DNA of 64,000 bases from Megalopta genalis (lineage: Eukaryota; Arthropoda; Insecta; Hymenoptera; Halictidae). The DNA lies in assembly GCF_051020955.1 (NCBI RefSeq), contig NW_027476979.1, forward strand, positions 48,696 to 112,695, written 5' to 3'. Of this stretch, positions 1-12,049 are shown one piece after another. How positions within the stretch are numbered: position 1 is the stretch's first letter; each line of letters opens with the position of its first letter. The position numbers and the translations under genes are program-made. The notes under the pieces are model-generated. The model did no database searches. It saw nothing but the letters and a program-made list of their open reading frames with translations, and was not told the origin of the DNA.

Positions 1-2470
1 GCAAACGAGTTAGCTTCTAATCCAAGCGAAACTCATGATGTAGCTTCAAATCAATGCGATGTAGAAGGTTGACCTTCAAATCCATGCGCAACAAATGATT
101 TAGCTTCAAACACTTGGGATATAAGTGATATAGCTTCAAATGCAGACGATAAAACGAGTTAGCTTCAAGTCCACGCGAAACAAGTGATTTAGCTTCAGAC
201 ACTTGTGATATAAGTGATATAGACTCAAATGCAGAAGAAACAAACGAGTAATCTTCAAATCCATGCCGAGCACTTGATTTAGCTGAAAATCAATGCGATG
301 TAGAAGGTTTAGCTTCAAATCCATGCGAAACACATGATTTAGCATCAGATACTTGCGATATAAGTGATATAGCTTCAAATGCAGGAGAAACAAACGAGTT
401 AGCTTATAATCCATGCGAAACTCATGATTTAGCTTCAAATCAATGCGATGTAGAAGGTTTACCTCCAAATCCATGCTTAACAAATAATTTAGCTTAAAAC
501 ACTTGGGATATAAGTGATATAGCTTCAAATGCAGACGATCAAACGAGTTAGCTTCAAAATAAATGCGATAAACTTGATTTAGCTTCAAATCAATGCGAAG
601 TAGAAGGATTAGCTTCAAATCCATGCAACACAAATGATTTAGCTTCAAATACTAGCGATATAAATGATATAGCTTCAAATGCAGGCCTAACAAACGAGTT
701 ATCTTCTAATCCATGCGAAACTCATGATTTAGCTTCAATTCAATGCGATGTAGAAGGTTTACCTTCAAATCCATGCACAACAAATGATTTGGCTTCAGAC
801 ACTTGGGATATAAGTGATATAGCTTCAAATGCAGACGATCAAACGAGTTAGCTTCAAGTCCACGCGAAACAAGTGATTTAGCTTCAGACATTTGCGATAT
901 AAGTGATATAGCTTCAAATGCAAGCCTAACAAACGAGTTATCTTCTAATCAATGCGAAACTCATGATTTAGCTTCAAATCAATGCGATGTAGAAGGTTTA
1001 CCTTCAAATCCATGCACAACAAATGATTTGGCTTCAGACACTTGGGATATAAGTGATATAGCTTCAAATGCAGACGATCAAACGAGTTAGCTTCAAGTCC
1101 ACGCGAAACAAGTGATTTAGCTTCAAATACTTGCGATATAAATGATATAGCTTCAAATGCAGGCCTAACAAACGAGTTATCTTCTAATCCATGCGAAACT
1201 CATGATTTAGCTTCAAATCAATGCGATGTAGAAGGTTTACCTTCAAATCCATGCACAACAAATGATTTGGCTTCAGACACTTGGGATATAAGTGATATAG
1301 CTTCAAATGCAGACGATCAAACGAGTTAGCTTCAAGTCCACGCGAAACAAGTGATTTAGCTTCAGACATTTGCGATATAAGTGATATAGCTTCAAATGCA
1401 GGCCTACCAAACGAGTTATCTTCTAATCAATGCGAAACTCATGATTTAGCTTCAAATCAATGCGATGAGAAGGTTTACCTTCAAATCCATGCGCAACAAA
1501 TGATTTGGCTTCAGACACTTGGGATATAAGTGATATAGCTTCAAATGCAGACGATCAAACGAGTTAGCTTCAAGTCCACGCGAAACAAGTGATTTAGCTT
1601 CAGACACTTGCGATATAAGTGATATAGCTTCAAATGCAGAAGAAACAAACGAGTTACCTTATAATCCATGCGAAACTCATGATTTAGCTTCAAACACTTG
1701 GGATATAAGTGATATAGCTTCAAATGCAGACCATCAAACGAGTTAGCTGCAAAATCCATGCGATAAACTTGATTTAGCTTCAAATCAATGCGAAGTAGAA
1801 GGATTAGCTTCAAATCTATGTGCAACAAATGATTTAGCTTCAAACACTTGGGATATAAGTGATATAGCTTGAAATGCAGACGATCAAACGAGTTAGCTTC
1901 AAAATCCATGCGATAAACTTGATTTAGCTTCAAATCAATGCGAAGTAGAAGGATAAGCTTCAAATCCGTGGAACACAAATGATTTAGCTTCAAATACTTG
2001 CGTTATAAGTGATATAGCTTCAAATGCAGAAGAAACAAACGAGTTATCTTCAAATCCATGCAAAGCACTTGATTTAGCTGCAAATCAATGCGATGTAGAA
2101 GGTTTAGCTTCAAATCCATGCGAAACAAATGATTTAGCATCAGATACTTGCGATATAAGTGATATAGCTTCAAATGCAGGCGAAACAAACGAGTTAGCTT
2201 CTAATCCATGAGAAACTCATGATTTAGCTTCAAATCAATGCGATGTAGAAGGTTTACCTTCAAATCCATGCTTAACAAATAATTTAGCTTCTAACACTTG
2301 GGATATAAGTGATATAGCTTCAAATGCAGACGATCAAACGAGTTAGCTTCAAAATCCATACGATAAACTTGATTTAGCTTCAAATCAATACTATGTAGAT
2401 GCTTTAGCTTCAAATCCATGCAACACAAATGATTTAGCTTCAAATCAATGCGATGTAGAAGGTTTAGCTT
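1..2470 (+). repeat. Left zone: 150-240-bp repeats with uncompensated 29-bp monomers
   Basis: The monomers are the standard 30-bp type, but several 29-bp monomers are followed by an ordinary 30-bp monomer starting CTTCAAGTCCACGCG. These occur at about 163, 852, 1091, 1330 and 1568. The single-base loss is therefore not repaired and the repeat register shifts by one each time. From 1,681 to about 2,950 the register is constant, showing no net indel there. No gene is supported: the short reading frames here (about 60-170 codons) are repeat frames broken by stops on both strands. This zone resembles the blocks at 29.8 kb and 35-38 kb, which carry the same CAAGTCCACG variant. Confidence 0.85.
655..1607 (+). 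repeat. 239-bp higher-order repeat, four copies
   Basis: A marker around GGCCTAACAAACG (or AGCCTAACAAACG) has its CCT at 686, 925, 1164 and 1403, an exact spacing of 239 bp. The CAAGTCC marker recurs at 852, 1091 and 1330 with the same spacing, then at 1568 (238, because that copy lost one base in GATGAGAAGG). The length equals eight 30-bp monomers minus one, the minus-one being the uncompensated 29-bp monomer. Edges are approximate to about 30 bp. The copies are very similar, so the expansion looks recent relative to the diverged zone beside it. No coding content is supported. Confidence 0.88.
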
Positions 2471-5400
2471 CAAATCTATGCGAATCTAATGGTTGAGCTT
2501 CAATCACTTGGGATGTAAGTGATATAGCTTCAACTGCATGCGAAACAAACAAGTAAGCTTCAAATCCAAGCGAAACACATGATTTCGCTTCAACTCAATG
2601 CGATGTAGAAGGTTTAGCCTCAAATCAATGCGAAATAGAAGCCTTAGCTTCAAATCCATGCGACACAAATGATTTAGATTCCGATATTTGCGAAATAATT
2701 GATACAGCTTCAAATGCAGACAAAACAAACGAGTAAGCTTCAAATCCAAGCGAAACACATTATTTAGCTTCAAATCAATGCGAAGTAGAAGGCTTAGCTT
2801 CAAATCCAAGCGAAACACATGATTTAGCTTCAAATCAGTGCGAAGTAGAAGTCTTAGATTCAAATCCATGCGAAATAAATGATTTAGCTTCAAATACTTG
2901 CGATATAAGTGATATAGATTCAACTGCAGACGAAATAAACGGGATAGCTTCAAATCCATGCGAAAAAATGATTTTATATCAAATACTTGCGGTAGAAGTG
3001 ATATAGCTTCAAATGCAAGCGAAACAAAAGAGTAAGCTCCAAATCCATGCGAAACACATGATTTAGCTTCAAATCAATGCGATGTAGAAGGTTTAGCTTA
3101 AAATCCATGCGACACAAATGATTTAGCTTCAGATACTTGCGATATAAGTGATATAGCTCCAAATGCAGACGAAACAATGCTACAAATAGTTGTGATATAC
3201 GTTATTTAGATTCCACTGCATGCGCAACAAACGAATTAGCTTCAAGTCCATCCGAAGAAAATTATTTAGCAGGAAATCAATGCGACGTAGAAGCTTTAGG
3301 TTCAAATCCATGCGAAACAAATGATTTAGGTTCAGATACTTGCGATATAAGTGATATAGCTTCAATTGCAGGAGGAACGAACGAGTTAGCACCAAATCCA
3401 TGCGAATCAAATGATTTAGCTTCAAATCAATGCGAAGTAGAAGGCTTAGCTTCAAATCCATGCGGAATAAATGATTTATCTTCTAATTCTTGCTATATAA
3501 TTGATATTGCTTCAAATGCAGTGGAAACAAACGAGTTAGCTTCAAATCCATGCGAAACACATGATTTAGATTCAAATCAATGCGATGTAGAAAGTTGAGC
3601 TTCAAATCCGCGTGATACAAATGATTTAGCTTAAAAAACTTGCGATATAAGTAATACAGCTTCAAATCCAGACGAAACATACGAGATCGCTTCATATCCA
3701 TGCGAAACACATGAATTAGCTTCAAATCAATGCGATGTAGAAGGCTTAACTTCGAACCCAGGCGGAACAAATGATTTTGCTTCAAATACTTGCGATATAA
3801 GTGATATAGCTTCAAATACAGGTGAAACAAACGAGTTAGCTTCAAAACCAAGCGACACAAATTATTTAGCTTCAGATACTTGCGATATAATTGAAATAAC
3901 ATCAAATGCAGCCGACACAAACGAGTTAGCTTCATATCCATGCGAAACACATGATTTAGCTTCAAATCAATGCGAAGTAGAAGGCTTAACTTCAAATCCA
4001 TGCGGAACAAATGATTTAGCACAGGAACTTGTGATATAAGTGATATAGCTACAAATGTTGAGGAAACAAACGAGTTAGCTTCACATCCATGCGAAACACA
4101 TGATTTAGCTTCAAATTAATGCGATGTAGACGGATTAGCATCAAATCCATGCGAAGCAAATGATTGTGTTTCAAACATTTGGGATATAGACGATATAGAT
4201 TCAACTACATGCGAAACAAACGAGTTAGCTTCAAATTCATGCCAAACATATGATTTAGCTTCAAATCAATTCGAAGTAGAACGATTAGCTTCAAATCCAT
4301 GCGAAACAAATGTTTTAGCTACAAATACTTGTGATATACGTTATTTAGAATCAACTGCATTCGCAACAACCGAGTTAGCTCCAAATTCATGCGAATCCAA
4401 TGATTTAGCTTCAAATCAATGCGAAGTAGTAGGCTTAGCTTCAAATCCAAGCGAAACACATGATTTAGCTTGAGATCAATGCGATGTAGAAGGTTTAGCT
4501 TGAAATCCATGCGAAACAAATGATTTAGCTTCAAACACTTGGGATATAAGTGATATAGCTTCAAATGCAGGGGAAACAAACGAGTTAGCTTCAAATCCAT
4601 GCTAAACACATGATTAAGCTTCACATCAATGCTATGTAGAAGGTTTAGCTTAAAATCCATGCGACACAAATGATTTAGCTTCAGTTACTTGCGATATAAG
4701 TGATATAGCTCCAAATGCAGACGAAACAATGCTACAAATAGTTGTGATATACGTTATTTAGATTCAACTGTATGCGCAACAAACGAGTTAGATTCAAATC
4801 CATGTGAAACAAATGATTTAGCAGCAAATCAATGCGATGTAGAAGGTTTAGCTTCAAATCCATGCGAAACAAAAGATTGGGCTTCAAACACTTGGGATAT
4901 AGGTGAAATAGCTTCAACTGCATGCGAAACAAACGAGATAACTTCAATTACATGCTAAACAGATAATTAAGCTTCAAATCTATGCGATGTAGAAGGTTTA
5001 GCTTCAAATCCGTGAGAAGCAGAAGATAGAGCTTCAAACATTTGTCAGATACGTTATTTAGATTCCACTGCATGCGCAACAAACGAATTAGCTTCAAGTC
5101 CATCCGAAGAAAATTATTTAGCAGCAAATCAATGCGACGTAGAAGCTTTAGATTCAAATCCATGCGAAGTAGAAGGCTTAACTTCAAATCCATGCAACAC
5201 AAATAATTTAGCTTCAAACACTTGGGATATAGATGATATAGCTTCAAATGCAGGGGAAATAAACGAGTTAGCTTCAAGTCCATGCGAAACAGATGATTTA
5301 GCTTCAAATCAATGCGATGTAGATGGTTTAGCTTCAAATCCATGCGAAACAAAAGATTGAGCTTCAAACACTTGGGACATAGGTGATATAGATTCAACTG

Positions 5401-5520
5401 CATGCGAAACAAACGAGATAGCTTCAATCCCATGCGAAAGAGATAATTTAGCTTAAAATTCATGCGAAACACATGGATTAGCATCAAGTTCGTGCGAAAG
5501 AAATGATTTTGCTTCAAATC
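2470..5520 (+). repeat. Diverged, weakly homogenised monomer zone
   Basis: The 30-bp monomers here are easily recognised but differ from each other far more than elsewhere, and no block repeats cleanly. Substitutions fall throughout the unit; the TTAGCTTCAAAT and TGCGA cores are kept best. The 29/31-bp monomer pair found elsewhere is absent: the matching places read GCAGACAAAACAAACGAG or GCAGACGAAACAAACGAG, which keeps the phase. This may be close to the ancestral state, or an older part of the array sheltered from homogenisation. The + decapeptide frame and one - frame are both open for long stretches, but stops and a few register shifts (for example near 2,970 and 3,175) interrupt them. I see no gene. 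Confidence 0.82.
3152..4036 (+). other. Longest decapeptide reading frame on +, broken by two stops
   Basis: Reading + in the frame that gives LASNxCxxxD repeats, the sequence is stop-free from 3,152 to 3,595 (148 codons). A TGA at 3,596 and a TAA at 3,632 follow, and it is then stop-free from 3,635 to 4,036 (134 codons) until a TAA at 4,037. The five-part order runs NPCETHD, NQCDVEG, NPCETND/NPGGTND, NTCDISD, NAGETNE. Each decapeptide is acidic and Asn/Ser-rich, with a Cys in most units. No convincing ATG start, ribosome or splice context is visible. Variation is mostly non-synonymous by eye and the opposite strand is equally open (a 179-codon frame at 3,483-4,022). It could be the remnant of a repeat-coding exon or simply a chance consequence of a 30-bp period. 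I do not call it a gene. Confidence 0.3.
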
Positions 5521-6430
5521 CTAGCGAAACAGATGATTTAGCTTCAAATCAATGCGATGTAGAAGGTTTAGCTTCAAATCCATGCGGAACAAATGATTTA
5601 ACATCAGATACTTGCGATATAAGTGATATAGCTTCAAATGGAGGGGAAACAAATGAGTTAGCTTCAAATCCATGCAAAACACATGATTAAGATTCAAATC
5701 AATGCTATGTGGAAGGTTTAGCTTCAAATCCAAGCGAAGCACATGATTTAGCTTCAAATCAATGCGATGTAGAAGGTTTAGCTTCAAATCCATGCGGAAC
5801 AAATGATTTAACATCAGATGCTTGCGATATCAGTGATATAGCTTCAAATGGAGGGGAAACAAATGAGTTAGCATCAAATCCATGCAAAACACATGATTAA
5901 GCTTCAAATCAATGCTATGTAGAAGGTTTTGCTTCAAATCCAAGCGAAACAGATGATTTAGCTTCAATTCAATGCGATGTAGAAGGTTTAGCTTCAAATC
6001 CATGCGGAACAAATGATTTAACATCAGATACTTGCGATATAAGTGATATAGCTTCAAATGGAGGGGAAACAAATGAGTTAGCTTCAAATCCATGCAAAAC
6101 ACATGATTAAGCTTCAAATCAATGCTATGTAGAAGGTTTTGCTTCAAATCCAAGCGAAACACATGATTTAGCTTCAAATCAATGCGATGTAGAAGGTTTA
6201 GCTTCAAATCCATGCGGAACAAATGATTTAACATCAGATACTTGCGATATAAGTGATATAGCTTCAAATGGAGGGGAAACAAATGAGTTAGCTTCAAATC
6301 CATGCAAAACACATGATTAAGCTTCAAATCAATGCTATGTAGAAGGTTTAGCTTCAAATCCAAGCGAAACACACGATTTAGCTTCAAATCAATGCGATGT
6401 AGAAGGTTTTGCTTCAAATCCATGCGGAAC
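5521..6430 (+). repeat. 210-bp (seven-monomer) higher-order repeat, about 4.3 copies
   Basis: The marker CATGCGGAAC occurs at 5,581, 5,791, 6,001, 6,211 and 6,421, an exact 210-bp spacing. Private variants travel with it: ACATCAGATACTTGC, GGAGGGGAAACAAATGAG and CATGCAAAACACATGATTAAG. Copies run 5,521-5,730, 5,731-5,940, 5,941-6,150 and 6,151-6,360, with a partial fifth. The GATTAAG variant puts a TAA in the + decapeptide frame in each full copy. The - strand frame stays open here and continues to 7,152 as the longest frame of the window (440 codons, 5,830-7,152), but it is only the repeat read backwards. Confidence 0.92.
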
Positions 6431-6510
6431 CACAGATTTAGCTTCAAATCCATGCGGAACCAAAGATTTAGCTTCAAATCCATGCGGAACCAAAAATTTA
6501 GCTTCAAATA
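6421..6510 (+). repeat. Three tandem near-identical 30-bp monomers
   Basis: CATGCGGAACCA starts at 6,421, 6,451 and 6,481, exactly 30 bp apart, each followed by a near-identical monomer (CACAGATTTA, CAAAGATTTA, CAAAAATTTA). Neighbouring monomers elsewhere differ much more than this, so the triplet looks like a recent single-monomer slippage event. It sits at the boundary between the 210-bp repeat and the 150/300-bp zone. Confidence 0.85.
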
Positions 6511-8109
6511 ATTGCAATATGAGTGATATAGCATCAAATGCAGACGATCAAACGAATTGGCCTCAAAATCCATGCGATAAACTTGATTTAGCTTCAAATC
6601 AATGCGAAGTAGAAGGATGAGCTTCAAATCCATGCAACACAAATGATTTAGCTTCAAACACTTGGGATATAAGTGATATGGCACCAAATGCAGACGATCA
6701 AACGAGTTAGATTCAATATCCATGCGATAAACTTGATTTAGCTTCAAATCAATGCGAAGTAGAAGGATTAGCTTCAAATCCGTGGAACACAAATGATTAA
6801 GCTTCAAATACTTGCGGTATAAATGATACAGCTTCAAATGCAGGGGAAACAAACGAGATAGCTTTATATCAATGCGAAACTCATGATTTAGCTTCAAATC
6901 AATGCGTTGTAGAAGGTTTACCTTCAAATCCATGCTTAACAAATGATTTAGCTTCAAACACTTGGGATATAAGTGACAAAGCTTCAAATGCAGACGATCA
7001 AACGAGTTAGCTTCAAAATCCATGTGATAAACTTGATTTAGCTTCAAATCAATGCGAAGTAGAAGGATTAGCTTCAAATCCGTGGAACACAAATGATTTA
7101 GCTTCAAATACTTGCGATATAAATGATATAGCTTCAAATGCAGGCGAAACAAACGAGTTAGCTTCTAATCCATGCGAAACTCATGATTTAGGTTCAAATA
7201 AATACGATGTAGAAGGTTCACCTTCAAATCCATGCCCAACAAATGATTTAGCTTCAAACAGTTGGGATATAAGTGATATAGCTTCAAATGCAGAAGATCA
7301 AACGAGTTAGCCTCAAAATCCATGCGATAAACTTGATTTAGCTTCAAATCAATGCGAAGTAGAAGGGTGAGCTTCAAATCCATGCAACACAAATGATTTA
7401 GCTTCAAACACTTGGGATATACGTGATATAGCTTCAAATGCAGGCGAAACAAACGTGTTAGATTGTAATCCATGCGAAACTCATGATTTAGCTTCAAATC
7501 AATGCGATGTAGAAGGTTTACCTTCAAATCCATGCTTAACAAATGATTTAGCTTCAAACACTTGGGATATAAGTGATATAGCTTGAAATGCAGACGATCA
7601 AACCAGTTAGCATCAAAATCCATGCGATAAACTTGATTTAGCTTCAAATCAATGCGAAGTAGAAGGCTTAGCTTCAAATCCAGGCGAAACAAATGATTTA
7701 GGTTCAGATACTTGCGGTATAAATGATACAGCTTCAAATGCAGACGAAACAAACGAGATAGCTTCATATCAATGCGAAACACATGATTTAGCTTCAAATC
7801 AATGCGATGTAGAAGGTATACCTTCAAATCCAGGCTTAACAAATGATTTAGCTTCAAATACTTGCGATATAAATGATATAGCTTCAAATGCAGGCGAAAC
7901 AAACGTGTTAGCTTCTAATCCATGCGAAACTCATGATTTAGCTTCAAATCAATGCGATGTAGAAGGTTTACCTTCAAATCCATGCTTAAAAAATGATTTA
8001 GCTTCAAACACTTGGGATATAAGTGATATGGCATCAAATGCAGACGATCAAACGAGTTAGATTCAAAATCCATGCAATAAACATGATTTAGCTTCAAATC
8101 AATGCGAAG

Positions 8110-8745
8110 TAGAAGGGTTAGCTTCAAATCCGTGGAACACAAATGATTTAGCTTCAAATACTTGCGATATAAATGATATAGCTTCAAATGCAGGCGAAAC
8201 AAACTAGTTAGCTTCTAATCCATGCGAAACTCATGATTTAGCATCAAATCAATGCGATGTAGAAGGTTTACCTTCAAATCCATGCTTAACAAATGATTTC
8301 GCTTCAAATATTTGCGATATAAATGATATAGCTTCAAATGCAGGCGAAACAAACGTGTTAGCTTCTAATCCATGCGAAACTCATGATTTAGCTTCAAATC
8401 AATGCGATGTAGGAGGTTTACCTTCAAATCCATGCTTAACAAATAATTTAGCTTCAAACACTTGGGATATAAGTGATATAGCTTCAAATGCAGACGATCA
8501 AACAAGTTAGCCACAAAATCCATGCGATAAACTTGATTTAGCTTCAAATAAATGCGAAGTAGAAGGATTAGCTTCAAATCCATGCAACACAAATGATTTA
8601 GCTTCAAATACTTGCGATATAAATGATATAGCTTCAAATGCAGGCGGAACAAACGAGTTAGCTTCTAATCCATGCGAAACTCATGATTTAGCTTCAAATC
8701 AATGCGATGTAGAAGGTTTACCTTCAAATCCATGCTTAACAAATG
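8110..8745 (+). repeat. Duplicated segment, partner at about 11,409-12,044
   Basis: A set of private variants recurs 3,299 bp downstream: AAACTAGTTAGC at 8,201 and 11,500, a GATGTAGGAGG variant, CAAACAAGTTAGCCACAAAATCC, and CAGGCGGAACAAACGAG at 8,641 and 11,940. The offset is 3,300 minus one, the missing base being the deletion near 10,574. The translated 95-codon - frames in the two copies (8,365-8,652 and 11,664-11,951) are identical. Ends are approximate. Confidence 0.82.
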
Positions 8746-9240
8746 ATTTAGCTTCGAATACTTGGGATATAAGTGATATAGCTTCAAATGCAGACGATCA
8801 AACGAGTTAGCTTCAAAATCCATGCGATAAACTTGATTTAGCTTTAAATCAATGCGAAGTAGAAGGATTAGCTTCAAATCCGTGGAACACAAATGATTTA
8901 GCTTCAAATACTTGCGATATAAATGATACAGCATCAAATGCAGGCGAAACAAACGTGTTAGCTTCTAATCCATGCGAAACTCATGATTTAGCTGCAAATC
9001 AATGCGATGTAGAAGGTTTACCTTCAAATCCATGCTTAACAAATGATTTAGCTTCAAACACTTGGGATATAAGTGATATAGCTTCAAATGCAGACGATCA
9101 AACGAGTTAGCTTCATAATCCACGCGATAAATTTGATTTAGCTTCAAATCAATGCGAAGTAGAAGGATGAGCTTCAAATCCATGCAATACAAATGATTTA
9201 GCTTCTAATACTTGCGATATAAATGATATAGCTTCAAATG

Positions 9241-9520
9241 CAGACGGTCAAACGAGTTAGCTTAATAATCCACGCGATAAATTGTATTCAGCTTCAAATC
9301 AATGCGAAGTAGAAGGCTTAGCTTCCAATCCATGCGAAACAAATGATTTAGGTTCAGATACTTGCGGTATGAGTGATAGAGCTCCAAATGCAGACGAAAC
9401 GAACGAGTTAGCTTCATATCTATGCGAAACTCATGATTTAGCTTCAAATCAATGCGATGTAGAAGGTTCACCTTCAAATCCATGCGTAACAAATGATTTA
9501 GCTTCAAACACTTGGGATAT
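9241..9520 (+). repeat. Duplicated segment, partner at 10,291-10,570
   Basis: The rare string CAGACGGTCAAACGAG, followed by CTTAATAATCCACGCG and ATTGTATTCAGC, occurs at 9,241 and 10,291, an offset of exactly 1,050 bp (seven pentamers). The copies also share GGTTCAGATACTTGCGG and differ by a few substitutions. A second overlapping offset of 1,200 bp links about 8,881 to 10,081. Together they suggest repeated local exchanges in the register of the pentamer. Confidence 0.82.
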
Positions 9521-12049
9521 AAGTGATATAGCTTGAAATGCAGACGATCAAACGAGTTAGCTTCAAAATCCATGCGATAAACTTGATTTAGCTTCAAATC
9601 AATGCGAAGTAGAAGGCTTAGCTTCCAATCCATGCGAAACAAATGATTTAGGTCCAGATACTTGCGGTATAAGTGATACAGCTTCAAATGCAGACGAAAC
9701 AAACGAGTTAGCATCATATCTATGCGAAACCCATGATTTAGCTTCAAATCAATGCGATGTAGAAGGTTTACCTTCAAATCCATGCTTAACAAATGATTCA
9801 GCTTCGAATACTTGCGATATGAGTGATATAGTTTCAAATGCAGGCGAAACAGACGTGTTAGCTTCTAATCCATGCGAAACTCATGATTTAGCTTCAAATC
9901 AATGCGATGTAGAAGGTTTACCTTCAAATCCATGCTTAACAAATGATTTAGCTTCAAACACTTGGGATATAAGTGAAAAAGCTTCAAATGCAGACGATCA
10001 AACGAGTTAGCTTCAAAATCCATGCGATAAACTTGATTTAGCTTCAAATCAATGCGAAGTAGAAGGATTAGCTTCAAATCCGTGGAACACAAATGATTTA
10101 GCTTCAAATACTTGCGATATAAATGATACAGCATCAAATGCAGGCGAAACAAACGTGTTAGCTTCTAATCCATGCGAAACTCATGATTTAGCTGCAAATC
10201 AATGCGATGTAGAAGGTTTACCTTCAAATCCATGCTTAACAAATGATTTAGCTTCAAACACTTGGGATATAAATGATATAGCTTCAAATGCAGACGGTCA
10301 AACGAGTTAGCTTAATAATCCACGCGATAAATTGTATTCAGCTTCAAATCAATGCGAAGTAGAAGGCTTAGCTTCCAATCCATGCGAAACAAATGATTTA
10401 GGTTCAGATACTTGCGGTGTGAGTGATACAGCTCCAAATGCAGACGAAACGAACGAGTTAGCTTCATATCTATGCGAAACTCATGATTTAGCTTCAAATC
10501 AATGCGATGTAGAAGGTTTAACTTCAAATCCATGCTTAACAAATGATTTAGCTTCAAATACTAGCGATATAAATGATTAGCTTCAAATGCAGGCGAAACA
10601 AACGAGTTAGCTTCTAATCCATGCGAAACTCATGATTTAGCTTCAAATCAATGCGATGTAGAAGGTTCATCTTCAAATCCATGCGCAACAAATGATTTAG
10701 CTTCAAACACTTGGGATATAAGTGATATAGCTTGAAATGCAGACGATCAAACGAGTTAGCTTCAAAATCCATGCGATAAAATTGATTTAGCTTCAAATCA
10801 ATGCGAAATAGAAGGCTTAGCTTCCAATCCATGCGAAACAAATGATTTAGGTTCAGATACTTGCGTTATAAGTGATACAGCTTCAAATGCAGACGAAACA
10901 AACGAGTTAGCTTCGTATCTATGCGAAACTCATGATTTAGCTTCAAATCAATGCGATGTAGAAGGTTTAACTTCAAATCCATGCTTAACAAATGATTTAG
11001 CTTCAAACACTTGGGATATAAGTGATATAGCTTCAAATGCAGACGATCAAACGAGTTAGCTTCAAAATCCATGCGATAAACTTGATTTAGCTTCAAATCA
11101 ATGCGAAGTAGAAGGATTAGCTTCAAATCCGTGCAACACAAATGATTTAGCTTCAAATACTTACGATACAAGTTATATAGCTTCAAATGCAGGTGAAACA
11201 AACGGGTTAGCTTCTAATCCATGCGAAACTTATGATTTAGCTTCAAATCAATGCGATGTAGAAGGTTCACCTTCAAATCCATTCGTAACAAATGATTTAG
11301 CTTCAAACACTTGGGATATAAGTGATATAGCTTGAAATGCAGACGATCAAACGAGTTAGCTTCAAAATCCATGCGATAAACTTGATTTAGCATCAAATCA
11401 ATGCTAAGTAGAAGGATTAGCTTCAAATCCGTGGAACACAAATGATTTAGCTTCAAATACTTGCGATATAAATGATATAGCTTCAAATGCAGGCGAAACA
11501 AACTAGTTAGCTTCTAATCCATGCGAAACTCATGAATTAGCTTCAAATCAATGCGATGTAGAAGGTTTACCTTCAAATCCATGCTTAACAAATGATTTCG
11601 CTTCAAATATTTGCGATATAAATGATATAGCTTCAAATGCAGGCGAAACAAACGTGTTAGCTTTTAATCCATGCGAAACTCATGATTTAGCTTCAAATCA
11701 ATGCGATGTAGGAGGTTTACCTTCAAATCCATGCTTAACAAATAATTTAGCTTCAAACACTTGGGATATAAGTGATATAGCTTCAAATGCAGACGATCAA
11801 ACAAGTTAGCCACAAAATCCATGCGATAAACTTGATTTAGCTTCAAATAAATGCGAAGTAGAAGGATTAGCTTCAAATCCATGCAACACAAATGATTTAG
11901 CTTCAAATACTTGCGATATAAATGATATAGCTTCAAATGCAGGCGGAACAAACGAGTTAGCTTCTAATCCATGCGAAACTCATGATTTAGCTTCAAATCA
12001 ATGCGATGTAGAAGGTTTACCTTCAAATCAATGCTTAACAAATGATTTA

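Noticed and set aside
5830..7152. 440-codon open frame on the - strand, the longest in the window
   Set aside because: It is the repeat read in the HLFRMDLKLN frame; it ends at a TAG created by the common CTTCTAATCC variant, has no separate start region, and the same frame recurs in dozens of fragments along the array.
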